Position numbers and translations under genes: made by a program
Part shown: positions 42,499-51,510 of the stretch, piece by piece
Layout of the letters: the number at the start of each line of letters is the position of its first letter
Position numbering within the stretch: position 1 is the stretch's first letter
The notes under the pieces: generated by a model
Database searches by the model: none
What the model was told of the DNA's origin: nothing
Seen by the model: the letters and a program-made list of their open reading frames with translations, nothing else
From: Sporosarcina ureae DSM 2281
GTDB lineage: Bacteria; Bacillota; Bacilli; Bacillales_A; Planococcaceae
Direction: 5' to 3'
Assembly: GCF_000425545.1 (NCBI RefSeq)
Contig: NZ_AUDQ01000010.1
Location: forward strand, 62,001-126,000
Length of the DNA stretch: 64,000 nucleotides

Positions 42499-44076
42499 AT
42501 GGCATTCACGAGTTTAAATCAACTGATCGAGCATGCAAAACAGGACCATACACCGATTCACGAGTTAATGATTCAATCTGAAATCAAGCAAAAAAGCATG
42601 CAGAGAGAAACTATCATCAAGAAAATGTCAGAGCAGTTTACAGTGATGGAAGAAGCAGTTCGTAAAGGAACGACTACATCTGTCATGTCACGTACAGGAC
42701 TAACAGGCGGTGACGGACAGCGCTTATATGATTATGCGGGAAAGGGGAATTCTTTTGTTCATCCATCTACCCTGCATACCGCTGCGAATGCATTGGCCGT
42801 CTCAGAAGTAAATGCGAATATGGGACGAATCGTCGCAACACCTACTGCAGGATCAGCAGGAATTTTACCTGCAGTTCTCGTTCATGCGCTCGATAGTGGC
42901 AAGTATACACGCGAAAAAATTGTCTTATCTATGTTCACAGCTTCTGCACTAGGGTTAGTCATCGCAAATCGCGCATCTATTTCAGGAGCTGCAGGAGGAT
43001 GCCAAGCTGAAGTCGGCTCTGCTACCGCAATGGCAGCAGGAACATTAGTGGAATTGGCTGGTGGCACGCCTGACCAAGTCGGTCACGCAATAGGTATCGC
43101 ATTGAAAAATTCTTTGGGTCTTGTTTGTGATCCGGTCGCGGGGCTAGTAGAAATCCCTTGTATTATTCGAAATGGACTGCATGCTATCACGGCTGAAGCT
43201 GCCGCAGATATGGCGTTGGCAGGGGTTGTTAGTATTATCCCTCCAGATGAAGTGATTCACGTTATGCACGAAGTAGGACAAAACATGCCAGAGTCACTGC
43301 GAGAAACTGGAATCGGTGGACTTGCTGGTACGCCTACAGGTCAAAAACTGAAAAGCCAAGTATTCGGGAAAGAAAAAGTGACTAAAGAAAAGAGCAGCGG
43401 TGCTCCTGCTAAATACCAAAGTGCCTATGAAATTATCGGCCCTGTCATGATCGGTCCATCAAGCTCACACACTGCTGGAGCTGTTCGAATTGGAAACGTT
43501 GCACATCAGCTATTGAACGAACGACCTATTCGTGCGAAATTTTCATTAATGGGTTCTTTCGCCACTACTTACCAAGGACACGGTACCGACTTGGCGCTTC
43601 TGGCTGGTGTCATGGGGTACAATACGACAGATGATAGAATTCCGAACGCGAAAGAACTTGCGAACAATATAGGATTGGAATATGAATTTACAAAACGTGT
43701 GCTCGGCAGCTATCATCCTAATACTGTACTGGTCGAGTTAACAGGCCCAACCAACACAATAAAAGTCCTCGCCAGTTCACTTGGCGGAGGTAAAATCGAA
43801 GTCCAGGAACTAGATGATTATCCGTTAAAATTCTCAGGCGAACGTCCGGCACTATTAATTCGCCACACCGATCAAAAAGGGGTTATTGCCGATCTTTTAA
43901 GTATTCTCTCAAGAAAAGGAATCAATATCGCGCGTATGGCGAATGAACGGTTTGCAATAGACGGTCCGGCCATTACGATTTGTGAAATCGACGGCTCTGT
44001 AGACGAAGAAATGCTTGCCGAGTTAAAGCGTGACGTGCCTATTATTGATGATATTGTCTTGGTAGAAACAGAATAA
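42499..44076 (+). CDS. Fused L-serine dehydratase, alpha then beta
   Basis: This 525-residue iron-sulfur L-serine ammonia-lyase deaminates serine to pyruvate. The N-terminal half (about 1-290) is the alpha domain with cluster ligands Cys168 (GGCQAEV), Cys210 and Cys221 (CDPVAGLVEIPC); the spacings of 42 and 11 equal those of characterised enzymes. The second half is the beta domain (about 308-440, GPSSSHTAGAVRIGN) with a C-terminal ACT domain (about 452-525, RHTDQKGVIADLL). In Bacillus the two are separate genes, and in E. coli SdaA the beta part comes first. Here they are joined alpha-beta through a Lys/Ser-rich linker (about 285-305). AAGGAG precedes the ATG at 42499. A cre-like box suggests catabolite repression. 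Confidence 0.92.
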   Translation: MAFTSLNQLIEHAKQDHTPIHELMIQSEIKQKSMQRETIIKKMSEQFTVMEEAVRKGTTTSVMSRTGLTGGDGQRLYDYAGKGNSFVHPSTLHTAANALAVSEVNANMGRIVATPTAGSAGILPAVLVHALDSGKYTREKIVLSMFTASALGLVIANRASISGAAGGCQAEVGSATAMAAGTLVELAGGTPDQVGHAIGIALKNSLGLVCDPVAGLVEIPCIIRNGLHAITAEAAADMALAGVVSIIPPDEVIHVMHEVGQNMPESLRETGIGGLAGTPTGQKLKSQVFGKEKVTKEKSSGAPAKYQSAYEIIGPVMIGPSSSHTAGAVRIGNVAHQLLNERPIRAKFSLMGSFATTYQGHGTDLALLAGVMGYNTTDDRIPNAKELANNIGLEYEFTKRVLGSYHPNTVLVELTGPTNTIKVLASSLGGGKIEVQELDDYPLKFSGERPALLIRHTDQKGVIADLLSILSRKGINIARMANERFAIDGPAITICEIDGSVDEEMLAELKRDVPIIDDIVLVETE

Positions 44077-44090
44077 ATGTGCAGTAAAAT

Positions 44091-44138
44091 ACCAGACGTG
44101 AAGACACTTTCTATTGTCTTCACGTCTGGTATATTTTT
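44091..44138. terminator. Terminator between the serine dehydratase and metQ genes
   Basis: A 16-bp perfect stem (ACCAGACGTGAAGACA and complement) with an 8-base loop is followed by ATATTTTTAC on the plus strand. Confidence 0.88.
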
Positions 44139-44162
44139 ACCTTGCTACTATACATGTAAATA

Positions 44163-44987
44163 TTATTTTTCCATCCATGCTGGTTTACCGAACCCTTTAA
44201 ATTCGGATTCAATCACTTCTAAGAATTGCTCAGATTCTATTACTTCCATAATATCTTTCGCAAATTGCTTTTCCACATTTTCTGTTTTCACAGCTACCAC
44301 ATTACGGAACCGATCGGGCATATCTTCTAAAGCCAGTGCTTCTAACAAATCCATATTTGCTGCAATGGCAAAGTTACCAGGTACTGCAGCTAAATCTGAC
44401 CCCTCAACCGAACGAGGTAATTGTCCCGCTTCAACCGGCTGAATGACTAAGTTTTTCGGGTTCTCTGTGATATCTTTTTCAGATGCTGTCAATTGATCAA
44501 TTTCTTCATCCATTTTCACTAACCCTGCATCTTCCAATACATATAATGTTCTTGCTGCGTTCACGGGATCATTCGGAATAGTAATTGTTGATCCATCTTC
44601 AATTTCCTCAAGAGACTTATATTTGTTTGAATAGATACCTAATGGCGCTGTCGGTACTATAATCAACTCAGAGAGTTCCATATTGTTTTCTTTCTCGAAG
44701 TTTTCTAAGTACGTAATGTTTTGGAACAAGTTCGCATCTATATCGCCACTGTCCAGTGAAATATTTGGCTGAATATAGTCACTGAACTCCGTGATTTTAA
44801 CGGTATATCCTTTTTCTTCAAGACCAGGTTGTATCGCCTTTTTTAGCATGTCACTATAAGGACCTGCTGTTGCACCAAAATGAAGATTTTTATCATCATC
44901 CGATTTTTCAGTGGACTTTTCTCCTCCACAAGCAGCCAAGGCCGCAACCAACGCAGTAAGAATGATTGTAAGTACCAGTTTCTTCAT
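44163..44987 (-). CDS. metQ: Methionine-binding lipoprotein MetQ
   Basis: This is a 274-residue NlpA/MetQ-type solute-binding protein. The signal ends in the lipobox LAAC (Cys20). The mature protein shows HFGATAGPYSDML, ISLDSGDIDANLFQNITYLENF and TIPNDPVNAARTLYVLEDAGL, all typical of MetQ. It captures methionine at the outer face and hands it to MetNI. It is the last of three genes under the SAM-I riboswitch, 17 bp after metI. GGAGAGATGG precedes the ATG. Confidence 0.93.
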   Translation of the reverse strand: MKKLVLTIILTALVAALAACGGEKSTEKSDDDKNLHFGATAGPYSDMLKKAIQPGLEEKGYTVKITEFSDYIQPNISLDSGDIDANLFQNITYLENFEKENNMELSELIIVPTAPLGIYSNKYKSLEEIEDGSTITIPNDPVNAARTLYVLEDAGLVKMDEEIDQLTASEKDITENPKNLVIQPVEAGQLPRSVEGSDLAAVPGNFAIAANMDLLEALALEDMPDRFRNVVAVKTENVEKQFAKDIMEVIESEQFLEVIESEFKGFGKPAWMEK

Positions 44988-45004
44988 AATCCATCTCTCC
45001 CCTA

Positions 45005-45673
45005 CTATCTTTTATCTATCATTTTTGAAATTCGATCTCCGCCAAATTGAATCAACTGCACTAGCACTATTAAAATCGCAACGGTGACTAGCATAATACT
45101 GTCGTCATATCGGTAATAGCCGAAACGAATCGCCAAGTCCCCAATCCCGCCTCCGCCAACAAAGCCAGCCATGGCTGAATAGGCAACTAAGTTAATTAGT
45201 GTCAGTGTAAGTCCTTGGATAATACTCGACTTTGATTCTGGTAATAACACATTCCAAATAATCATCCACGGCGACGCACCCGTTGATATTGCAGCCTCTA
45301 TAACTCCTTTGTCTATTTCACGCATGGATGTTTCAACAATCCTAGCAAAGAAAGGAATGGCTGCCACCGAAAGCGACACACTTGCAGCTGCCGGTCCAAT
45401 CGTATTTCCAACAATCAGTTTCGTCAGAGGTATTAGGGCTACAAGTAGTATGATGAATGGGATGGATCGAATAATATTAACGAAAAAACCAACTACTGAA
45501 TTTATTGCACGGTTCTCTAAAAATAACCCTTTATCTGTTGTAAATAACAGAACCCCGAGCGGCAATCCAATAATCAGTGCAATTGTAAGCGAGATGCCGA
45601 TCATATAAAGTGTTTCACCAAATGCTTTTGTAATATCCGGCATGAGTTCCATAATGTGAGATAGATCAAACAT
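45005..45673 (-). CDS. metI: Methionine ABC transporter permease MetI
   Basis: This 222-residue permease has five hydrophobic segments. The EAA loop is EAAISTGASPWMIIWNVLLPES, and NIIRSIPFIILLVALIPLTKLIVG is the family signature. It overlaps metN by 8 bp, so it is translationally coupled. Confidence 0.94.
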   Translation of the reverse strand: MFDLSHIMELMPDITKAFGETLYMIGISLTIALIIGLPLGVLLFTTDKGLFLENRAINSVVGFFVNIIRSIPFIILLVALIPLTKLIVGNTIGPAAASVSLSVAAIPFFARIVETSMREIDKGVIEAAISTGASPWMIIWNVLLPESKSSIIQGLTLTLINLVAYSAMAGFVGGGGIGDLAIRFGYYRYDDSIMLVTVAILIVLVQLIQFGGDRISKMIDKR

Positions 45674-46679
45674 GTTGTCGGATCACCTCCACTTGTGCAT
45701 TTTGTTCGAGTATGTATGCAATCGCCTGCTCTACTTCGTCACACTCACCTTGCAATTCCATTAAGAAAATCCCAAGTGCTCGTTCTTGAATATATTCAAT
45801 CGACCCATGCAGGAAGTTTCCTTTCACTCTATACTTCTGCATAGTATCGGAAATCACACCCTCCATGGCTACTTCACCTTTAAAAGTAATTTTTACCAGT
45901 GTACCTGCCAAGGTGGACATGACGGTATCCGGGATTTCATAAGACACTACACTACTAATAAACTCCTTCGTCAAAGGTTGAACTGGGTTAGAAAAGATGT
46001 CATACACTTGTCCTTCTTCAATGACTTTTCCGTCTTGCATAATCGCCATGCGATCACAAATCTCTTTTACGACATTCATCTCATGCGTAATTAACACAAT
46101 GGTGATATTCAATTCTTTATTGATCTTTTTCAACAATCGTAAAATGGACATCGTCGTGTTAGGATCCAGTGCAGATGTTGCTTCATCACAAAGCAAAACG
46201 GATGGATTATTAGCTAGGGCTCTTGCAATTCCAACGCGTTGCTTCTGTCCTCCGCTCAACTGAGCAGGATATACATCGCGTTTTTCAGACAGACCTACCA
46301 TTTCAAGAAGTTCCATTACACGTGTCTCTATTTTGTTTGACGGCATTTTTGCTGCTTGTAAAGCAAATGCGATATTTTCGAAAATCGTTTTTTGGCTAAT
46401 TAAATAAAAGTGCTGAAAAATCATTCCGATCTTCAAGCGCGCCTGCCGAAGTTTTACCCCTGATAGTTTCGTTAAATTTACATCATCAATTAAGATCGTG
46501 CCGCTCGTTGGTGTCTCCAACAAATTCAAACAGCGTATGAGAGAACTTTTTCCTGCACCTGAATAACCGACAATACCAAATATTTCTCCAGTCTCGATGT
46601 CTAGTGATACATCATCTACACCTTTTACCACTTTTTCTTTTGTCTGATAGACTTTAGACAAATGTTGAATTTGGATCAT
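45666..46679 (-). CDS. metN: Methionine ABC transporter ATPase MetN
   Basis: This 337-residue ATPase has Walker A GYSGAGKSS (about 38-46), signature LSGGQKQR, Walker B VLLCDEATSALDP and the His loop ITHEM. The C-terminal NIL domain (about 265-335) is the ligand-binding ACT-like domain that senses methionine and inhibits transport. I chose the ATG at 46679 (MIQIQHLSKV), preceded by GAAGTGAG. It is the first gene after the SAM-I riboswitch, so S-adenosylmethionine should turn the operon off. Confidence 0.94.
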   Translation of the reverse strand: MIQIQHLSKVYQTKEKVVKGVDDVSLDIETGEIFGIVGYSGAGKSSLIRCLNLLETPTSGTILIDDVNLTKLSGVKLRQARLKIGMIFQHFYLISQKTIFENIAFALQAAKMPSNKIETRVMELLEMVGLSEKRDVYPAQLSGGQKQRVGIARALANNPSVLLCDEATSALDPNTTMSILRLLKKINKELNITIVLITHEMNVVKEICDRMAIMQDGKVIEEGQVYDIFSNPVQPLTKEFISSVVSYEIPDTVMSTLAGTLVKITFKGEVAMEGVISDTMQKYRVKGNFLHGSIEYIQERALGIFLMELQGECDEVEQAIAYILEQNAQVEVIRQHV

Positions 46680-46750
46680 CTTCTCACTTCTTTCTACATT
46701 CAAGTAAATAATCATCATAAATAGTAAGTTTTTAAAACTTCTTTCTAAAT

Positions 46751-46780
46751 AAAAAAATCTTTCATTTTTCTAAATGAAAG
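46751..46780 (-). terminator. SAM-riboswitch-controlled terminator
   Basis: On the minus strand CTTTCATTT and AAATGAAAG form the stem and TTTTTTT follows. It lies between the SAM aptamer and metN. Confidence 0.82.
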
Positions 46781-46800
46781 AAGTACTGAAATACACTCAG

Positions 46801-46910
46801 CTTATCTCTCAGATGGAAAACCATGCTGTAGGATTTGGCACCTTCCTTGTTTCATTCAAGGGGTTGCTGGACTTCATCGGGCCTTTTCCCTCAGTCGCTC
46901 TTGATAAGAG
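46801..46910 (-). ncRNA. SAM-I riboswitch (S box)
   Basis: The minus strand shows the S-box elements in order: CTCTTATCAAGAG (P1 and kink turn), CGACTGAGGGAA, GGCCCGATGAAGTCC, CAGCAACCCC, AAGGTGCCAAATCCTACAGC and the closing GAGAGATAAG. It is followed by a terminator and then metN. Binding of S-adenosylmethionine should cause termination. Recognition is by direct match to the S-box consensus. Confidence 0.95.
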
Positions 46911-46939
46911 ATTACTATTAAATTATATGCGTAAAACAT

Positions 46940-46968
46940 ATACTAATCTGAATTTACAAAACTGTCAA
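46940..46968 (-). promoter_or_regulatory. Sigma-A promoter of metNIQ
   Basis: On the minus strand, TTGACA (46968-46963) and TAGTAT (46945-46940) are 17 bases apart, about 30 bases before the S box. Confidence 0.75.
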
Positions 46969-47072
46969 GGCGAATAACAACAAGTCGGTAGAATATCCGA
47001 CTCATTCTATCAACATTACTTTCCTTTTGCCTAATCTTCGCAATCATCCGGAATACAATGTCCAACCTTCTA

Positions 47073-47102
47073 TTGAAAAGTCTAGTATGATCTATGTATA
47101 CT
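47073..47102 (+). promoter_or_regulatory. Sigma-A promoter of the aminotransferase gene
   Basis: TTGAAA (47073-47078) and TATACT (47097-47102) are 18 bases apart, 39 bases before the ATG. Confidence 0.65.
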
Positions 47103-47140
47103 TAACGCAAATACCCTATTAAAGAAAGAAGGAATAGACT

Positions 47141-48307
47141 ATGGCTTTATCTAACCGATTACAAAATCTCCCTCCGCATTTCTTTACGTTATTATTAAAT
47201 AAAATAGAAAAGGCTATGGGTGAAGGCAGAGATGTAATTAATCTCGGACGCGGAAATCCTGATCAGCCAACACCTCCCCATATTATTAAAGCATTGCAAG
47301 AAGCCGTTGAAGATCCAGCGACACACGGCTACTCTCCATTTAGAGGAACACTTGCTTTAAAACAAGCTGTGGCTGAATACTATCAGCGTGAATATGATGT
47401 CACGATTGACCCTGAAACAGAAGTCGCGGTACTCGGTGGCACAAAAATAGGTGTCGTAGAACTTCCTTTAGCTATTATGAATGAAGGAGACTTATTATTA
47501 CTGCCAGACCCTGGTTATCCAGACTACTTATCAGGTGTGAGCTTAGCGGGTATTCGATATGATACGATGCCACTACGTAAGGAGAATGAATTTCTTCCTG
47601 ATTACGATAAACTAACAGATGTTCAGAAAAAAGATGCCAAACTAATGTACTTAAACTATCCAAGTAATCCAACAGGCGTCACAGCAACTCCCGAGTTTTA
47701 TGAAAAAACTGTGGCGTTTGCCAAAGAAAATCAGATTGCCGTCTTACAAGATTTTGCGTATGGTGGAATTGGTTTTGAAGGCCAAAAACCGATTAGCTTT
47801 TTACAAACTGAGGGGGCAAAGGAAGTCGGCATTGAAATGCTGTCCCTTTCCAAAATGTATAATATGGCAGGTTGGCGAGTAGGTTTTGCAGTCGGTAACT
47901 CTGAAATAATAGAAGCATTAAATGTATTGCAAGACCACTTATTCACTAGCATTTTCCCGGCAGTTCAACGTGCCGCAATTGAAGCATTGACAGGTCCTCA
48001 ACAATGCGTTGAAGAATTAGTTGCGCTCTATGAAGGACGCCTGACAGTATTGCTAACGGAATGTGAGCGCATCGGGTGGAACGTAACGGCTCCTACTGGC
48101 TCATTTTTCGCTTGGCTACCTGTCCCAGAAGGCTTTACAAGCGAATCCTTCGCCGATTTATTACTGGATAAAGCAGACGTCGCAGTATCACCGGGGAACG
48201 GATTTGGTGTTCACGGAGAAGGTTATATTCGTGTCGGGTTGTTGGAAAGTGAAGAACGCTTGCAAGAAGCGATTCGCCGTATTGAAAAGCTTGGTTTATT
48301 TAAGTAA
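47141..48307 (+). CDS. Class I/II PLP aminotransferase
   Basis: This 388-residue fold I aminotransferase has NLGRGNPDQPTPPHI at the start, the PLP-ring segment LNYPSNPTGVTA, the Asp in VLQDFAYGG, the Schiff-base lysine in SLSKMYNMAGWRVGF and the carboxylate-binding Arg in YIRVGLLES. It resembles the group that includes methionine-salvage aminotransferase MtnE (YkrV) and LL-diaminopimelate aminotransferases. The divergent metNIQ operon makes a sulfur amino acid role attractive, but there is no S box on this side. I would not fix the substrate from sequence. AAGAAGGAAT precedes the ATG. Confidence 0.85.
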   Translation: MALSNRLQNLPPHFFTLLLNKIEKAMGEGRDVINLGRGNPDQPTPPHIIKALQEAVEDPATHGYSPFRGTLALKQAVAEYYQREYDVTIDPETEVAVLGGTKIGVVELPLAIMNEGDLLLLPDPGYPDYLSGVSLAGIRYDTMPLRKENEFLPDYDKLTDVQKKDAKLMYLNYPSNPTGVTATPEFYEKTVAFAKENQIAVLQDFAYGGIGFEGQKPISFLQTEGAKEVGIEMLSLSKMYNMAGWRVGFAVGNSEIIEALNVLQDHLFTSIFPAVQRAAIEALTGPQQCVEELVALYEGRLTVLLTECERIGWNVTAPTGSFFAWLPVPEGFTSESFADLLLDKADVAVSPGNGFGVHGEGYIRVGLLESEERLQEAIRRIEKLGLFK

Positions 48308-48338
48308 GAATAGTAATTCTACACTACATTAATTACAC

Positions 48339-48392
48339 AAAAAGACTCCTTGCTCATACCAGTATTTCTGGTATGGCAAGGAGGCTTTTTTA
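48339..48392. terminator. Terminator between the aminotransferase and dus genes
   Basis: A long stem (CTCCTTG, CATACCAG and complements) with a 5-base loop ends in CTTTTTTAG on the plus strand. AAAG at its other end gives a T-run on the minus strand, so it is bidirectional. Confidence 0.85.
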
Positions 48393-48399
48393 GAATCTA

Positions 48400-49362
48400 T
48401 TAATCGAGTTCTACAGTATCCAGTAACGCTCGTACTTCGTCTGTCGTATTCGTACTCATCAATTCATTTCGAAGTTCAGCTGCTCCACGGAACCCTTTAA
48501 TGTAAATCTTAAAGAATCTACGCAGCGGTTTAAATAGTCGCGGTTCCAGCTCTGTCGAATATTTATCGAAAAGATCCAGATGAAGACGCAAAAGATCTAG
48601 CAACTCTTTATAATCATGTTCTTTCTTCTCTTTTTCAAAGGCAAATGGATTATTAAAAATTCCGCGTCCAATCATAACCCCATCCACACCATACTTCTCC
48701 ACAAGCTCCAGGCCCATTTGACGATCGAGAATATCACCATTGATCGTCAACAACGTATTAGGCGCTATTTCATCACGAAGTTTCTTGATTTCCGGAATCA
48801 ATTCCCAGTGCGCATCACCATTGCTCATTTCCTTGCGGGTACGGAGATGGATTGACAAGTTCGCGATATCTTGCTCCAGTACATGTCTGAGCCATGTGCG
48901 CCACTCTTCAATGTCTGTGTAGCCAAGACGCGTCTTGACACTGACAGGTAATCCGCCAGCTTTTGCCGCTTGAATAATTGCTGCAGCGGTTTCAGGATGA
49001 TTAATCAAACCACTACCTTTACCTTTTGTTGCAACGTTTGGCACAGGACATCCCATATTAATATCCAAGCCTTTAAAACCAAGTTCCGCCATGCCAATAC
49101 TCATCTCGCGGAAATGTTCAGGCTTATCTCCCCAGATATGAGCGACGATTGGCTGTTCGTCTTCTGTAAACGCCAAACGTCCCCGCACGCTAAAAATTCC
49201 CTCTGGATGACAAAAGCTTTCCGTATTGGTAAATTCGGTAAAGAATACATCCGGACGTGCAGCTTCGCTTACTACGTGGCGAAAAACCACGTCCGTAACA
49301 TCCTCCATCGGTGCTAGTATGAAAAATGGCCGTGGTAGATCAAGCCAAAAATTAGTAGTCAT
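48400..49362 (-). CDS. tRNA-dihydrouridine synthase
   Basis: This 320-residue flavoprotein is a TIM barrel with the Dus signature [16 protein letters not shown] near the N-terminus, [21 protein letters not shown] with the catalytic Cys, SVKTRLGY, and [15 protein letters not shown] (phosphate-binding loop). The C-terminal helical domain recognises tRNA. It reduces uridines in tRNA to dihydrouridine with NADPH. Which position it modifies cannot be told by eye. I chose the ATG at 49362; a TTG at 49374 is too near the GAGAGG site. It is a single-gene unit. Confidence 0.9.
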   Translation of the reverse strand: MTTNFWLDLPRPFFILAPMEDVTDVVFRHVVSEAARPDVFFTEFTNTESFCHPEGIFSVRGRLAFTEDEQPIVAHIWGDKPEHFREMSIGMAELGFKGLDINMGCPVPNVATKGKGSGLINHPETAAAIIQAAKAGGLPVSVKTRLGYTDIEEWRTWLRHVLEQDIANLSIHLRTRKEMSNGDAHWELIPEIKKLRDEIAPNTLLTINGDILDRQMGLELVEKYGVDGVMIGRGIFNNPFAFEKEKKEHDYKELLDLLRLHLDLFDKYSTELEPRLFKPLRRFFKIYIKGFRGAAELRNELMSTNTTDEVRALLDTVELD

Positions 49363-49580
49363 CGTTACGTTCAAATCCTCTCTTCATAACTTGCACCTGC
49401 GTACAAAAATAGTTTTTTACATATACTTACCCTCAACAGATGCCAGTCCTACCATTATACAAAAAATGCACAGATGAATTCCACTTCTTTGAGCTACCCT
49501 CAATATTTATTATCGAACTACTTATAGTTGACATTGTTTTATCCATCAACTGTAGTCGATTCATACCGTACGGTAAACTA

Positions 49581-49609
49581 AAAACCGCTGCTTTTACTAC
49601 AGCAACGGC
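49581..49609 (-). terminator. Terminator of the BCCT gene
   Basis: CCGTTGCT and AGCAGCGG pair (one T-G) around an 8-base loop on the minus strand and are followed by TTTTTAG. Confidence 0.75.
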
Positions 49610-49637
49610 TTCATATACTATTTAATAAATTAGGATA

Positions 49638-51119
49638 CTACCTACGCTTATTTTTCTCTCTACGTAGCTCTTTCATCAGAGAGATGACCATCAATAACAT
49701 GACGAACGAGAACGGTAAGGCGGCAATAATAATCGTGTTTTGTAAGGCAGCCAATCCACCAACTGACAACAAGATTAATGCAATGGACGATTGGATAATA
49801 CCCCAAATCATTTTCACACTAGTAGGCGGTGTTAGCGATCCATACGTCGATTGCATACCGAGCACAAACGTCGCTGAATCAGCGCTAGTCACGAAGAATG
49901 ATGCAATCAACAGAATGGCTATAATCGAAATAATAAATGACCACGGCATTTCGTTAAACATTTCAAAGACCACTAGCTCGGACGAAGAGCTTGCGATATC
50001 CGCTAGTCCACTGCGCTGCATATCAACAGCTGTCGTACCGAACGTAGAGAACCAAAATGCACAAAGCAATGTAGGTGCAAGAAGGACGCCCACCATGAAT
50101 TCTCGGATCGTACGGCCCTTTGAGACACGTGCGATAAACATACTGACGAACGGTGCCCATGAAATCCACCAAGCCCAGTAGAAGATCGTCCAGTCAAACA
50201 ACCATTGCTGGTTACCTGCATTCAGCGGCGCCGTACGAAGACTCATTTGAACCAGATTTCCTACGTAACCTCCAAGTGATTCAGTAAACATATTCAATAT
50301 TAACAATGTCGGTCCCAAAACAACGACGAATGCAAGAAGTAACACAGCAAGTACCAAGTTTGTATTGGATAAATACTTGATCCCTTTACTAAGTCCCGAC
50401 GAAGCGGAAATAATGAACAGTACTGTAACTATAGCGATTATAATAAACTGAGAGAACGTCCCAATTTCAATCCCAAATAGATAATTCAGCCCTGCGTTAA
50501 TTTGAACAGCACCGAAACCGAGAGTTGTCGCAACACCGAATGCGGTAGCAAAGACTGCAAGAACATCAACGAATATTCCCCACGGACCATCCATCTTCTT
50601 GCCAAAAATCGGTTTCAATGTTGCTGAAATTAAACCAGGTGCATCTTTACGGAACTGAAAATAAGCGAGAGACAAAGCGACTATTCCATACATCGCCCAT
50701 ACATGGAGTCCCCAGTGATGGAATGATTCACGTAATCCTTCCTTAAACGCTTCATCGGTGTTTGGATCTTCTGTAGCAGGATTGACGAAATGTGACAAAG
50801 GTTCAGCTGCTCCATAGAACACTAATCCGATACCCATTCCTGCTGAAAACAGCATAGCAATCCACGTGACCGTAGAAAATTCAGGTCGGTCGGTATCTTT
50901 ACCGAGTCGAATCTTACCGTACGGACTAAAAATGAGGAATATACTTAATAATAGTAGTAATGAAAGCAACAGCAAGTAGTACCATCCAAATGAGGATGCG
51001 ACAAAATTCTTTGCATTCATTGTAATGGTTTCGAAGCTTTCCGATGCAAATACGCCGTACCCAACCGTAACGACGATCAAAGCGATCGTAATGTAAAAGA
51101 CATTTGATATTTTTCTCAT
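49638..51119 (-). CDS. BCCT-family betaine/choline/carnitine transporter
   Basis: This 493-residue protein has 12 hydrophobic segments. The BCCT signature is clear: the glycine-rich stretch AMLFSAGMGIGLVFYGAAEPLSHF in TM3 and the aromatic WTIFYWAWWISWAPFVSMFIARVSKGRT in TM8. It is most like the OpuD/BetL group of glycine betaine importers used for osmoprotection, driven by Na+ or H+. The C-terminus is short, with a basic ELRREKNKRR tail, so osmosensing through that tail may be limited. It has its own promoter and terminator. Confidence 0.92.
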   Translation of the reverse strand: MRKISNVFYITIALIVVTVGYGVFASESFETITMNAKNFVASSFGWYYLLLLSLLLLLSIFLIFSPYGKIRLGKDTDRPEFSTVTWIAMLFSAGMGIGLVFYGAAEPLSHFVNPATEDPNTDEAFKEGLRESFHHWGLHVWAMYGIVALSLAYFQFRKDAPGLISATLKPIFGKKMDGPWGIFVDVLAVFATAFGVATTLGFGAVQINAGLNYLFGIEIGTFSQFIIIAIVTVLFIISASSGLSKGIKYLSNTNLVLAVLLLAFVVVLGPTLLILNMFTESLGGYVGNLVQMSLRTAPLNAGNQQWLFDWTIFYWAWWISWAPFVSMFIARVSKGRTIREFMVGVLLAPTLLCAFWFSTFGTTAVDMQRSGLADIASSSSELVVFEMFNEMPWSFIISIIAILLIASFFVTSADSATFVLGMQSTYGSLTPPTSVKMIWGIIQSSIALILLSVGGLAALQNTIIIAALPFSFVMLLMVISLMKELRREKNKRR

Positions 51120-51437
51120 GTTTCTCCTTTCAAAATAAGGTTACTTGTTCGTCTAATGAACGATTATATACTATACATATACTTTCCAAAGAAGGCAAAA
51201 GGTAAAAAGAAGAGATAAATATCAAATGAGTTACTTTATTTATTCATAAAGCACGACAAACGTAGACAGGATATAACAAAAAAGAGTTGTTTTATGAAAT
51301 TACTTATCTCAGATCTATTACACTGAATGAATTAATAATGACCTTATACCTAGACAAAAGTAGATAGACACTATTTCTCTTCCGCTAGTAATGTGTGTCA
51401 TTTTGTGAAATTACTACTCTTGTATGTCAAACTAAAA
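51120..51437. other. Leader region upstream of the BCCT gene
   Basis: No gene is visible. On the minus strand TTGCCT (51198-51193) and TATAGT (51175-51170) are 17 bases apart and form a plausible sigma-A promoter for the BCCT gene. A small dyad (CGTTC-N7-GAACA, about 51147-51163) follows the -10 box and could be an operator. The rest is AT-rich. Confidence 0.5.
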
Positions 51438-51484
51438 AACATTGTATATCATCAGCTACTTCACAGCTGATGATATACAATGTT
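51438..51484 (-). terminator. 20-bp perfect hairpin after the BluB-like gene
   Basis: AACATTGTATATCATCAGCT and its complement have a 7-base loop. TTTTTTAG follows on the minus strand. Confidence 0.85.
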
Positions 51485-51510
51485 AATGAGCTTAGAGCTT
51501 CTGTAAACCG

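Noticed and set aside
46774-46977. Plus-strand reading frame of 67 codons
   Set aside because: It is antisense to the SAM-I riboswitch and promoter of metNIQ and has no ribosome site.
49684-50181. Plus-strand reading frame of 165 codons
   Set aside because: It is antisense to the BCCT carrier gene.
51438-51484. Perfect 20-bp inverted repeat, considered as a transposon remnant
   Set aside because: It follows a gene end and has a T-run; no target duplication or transposase is nearby.
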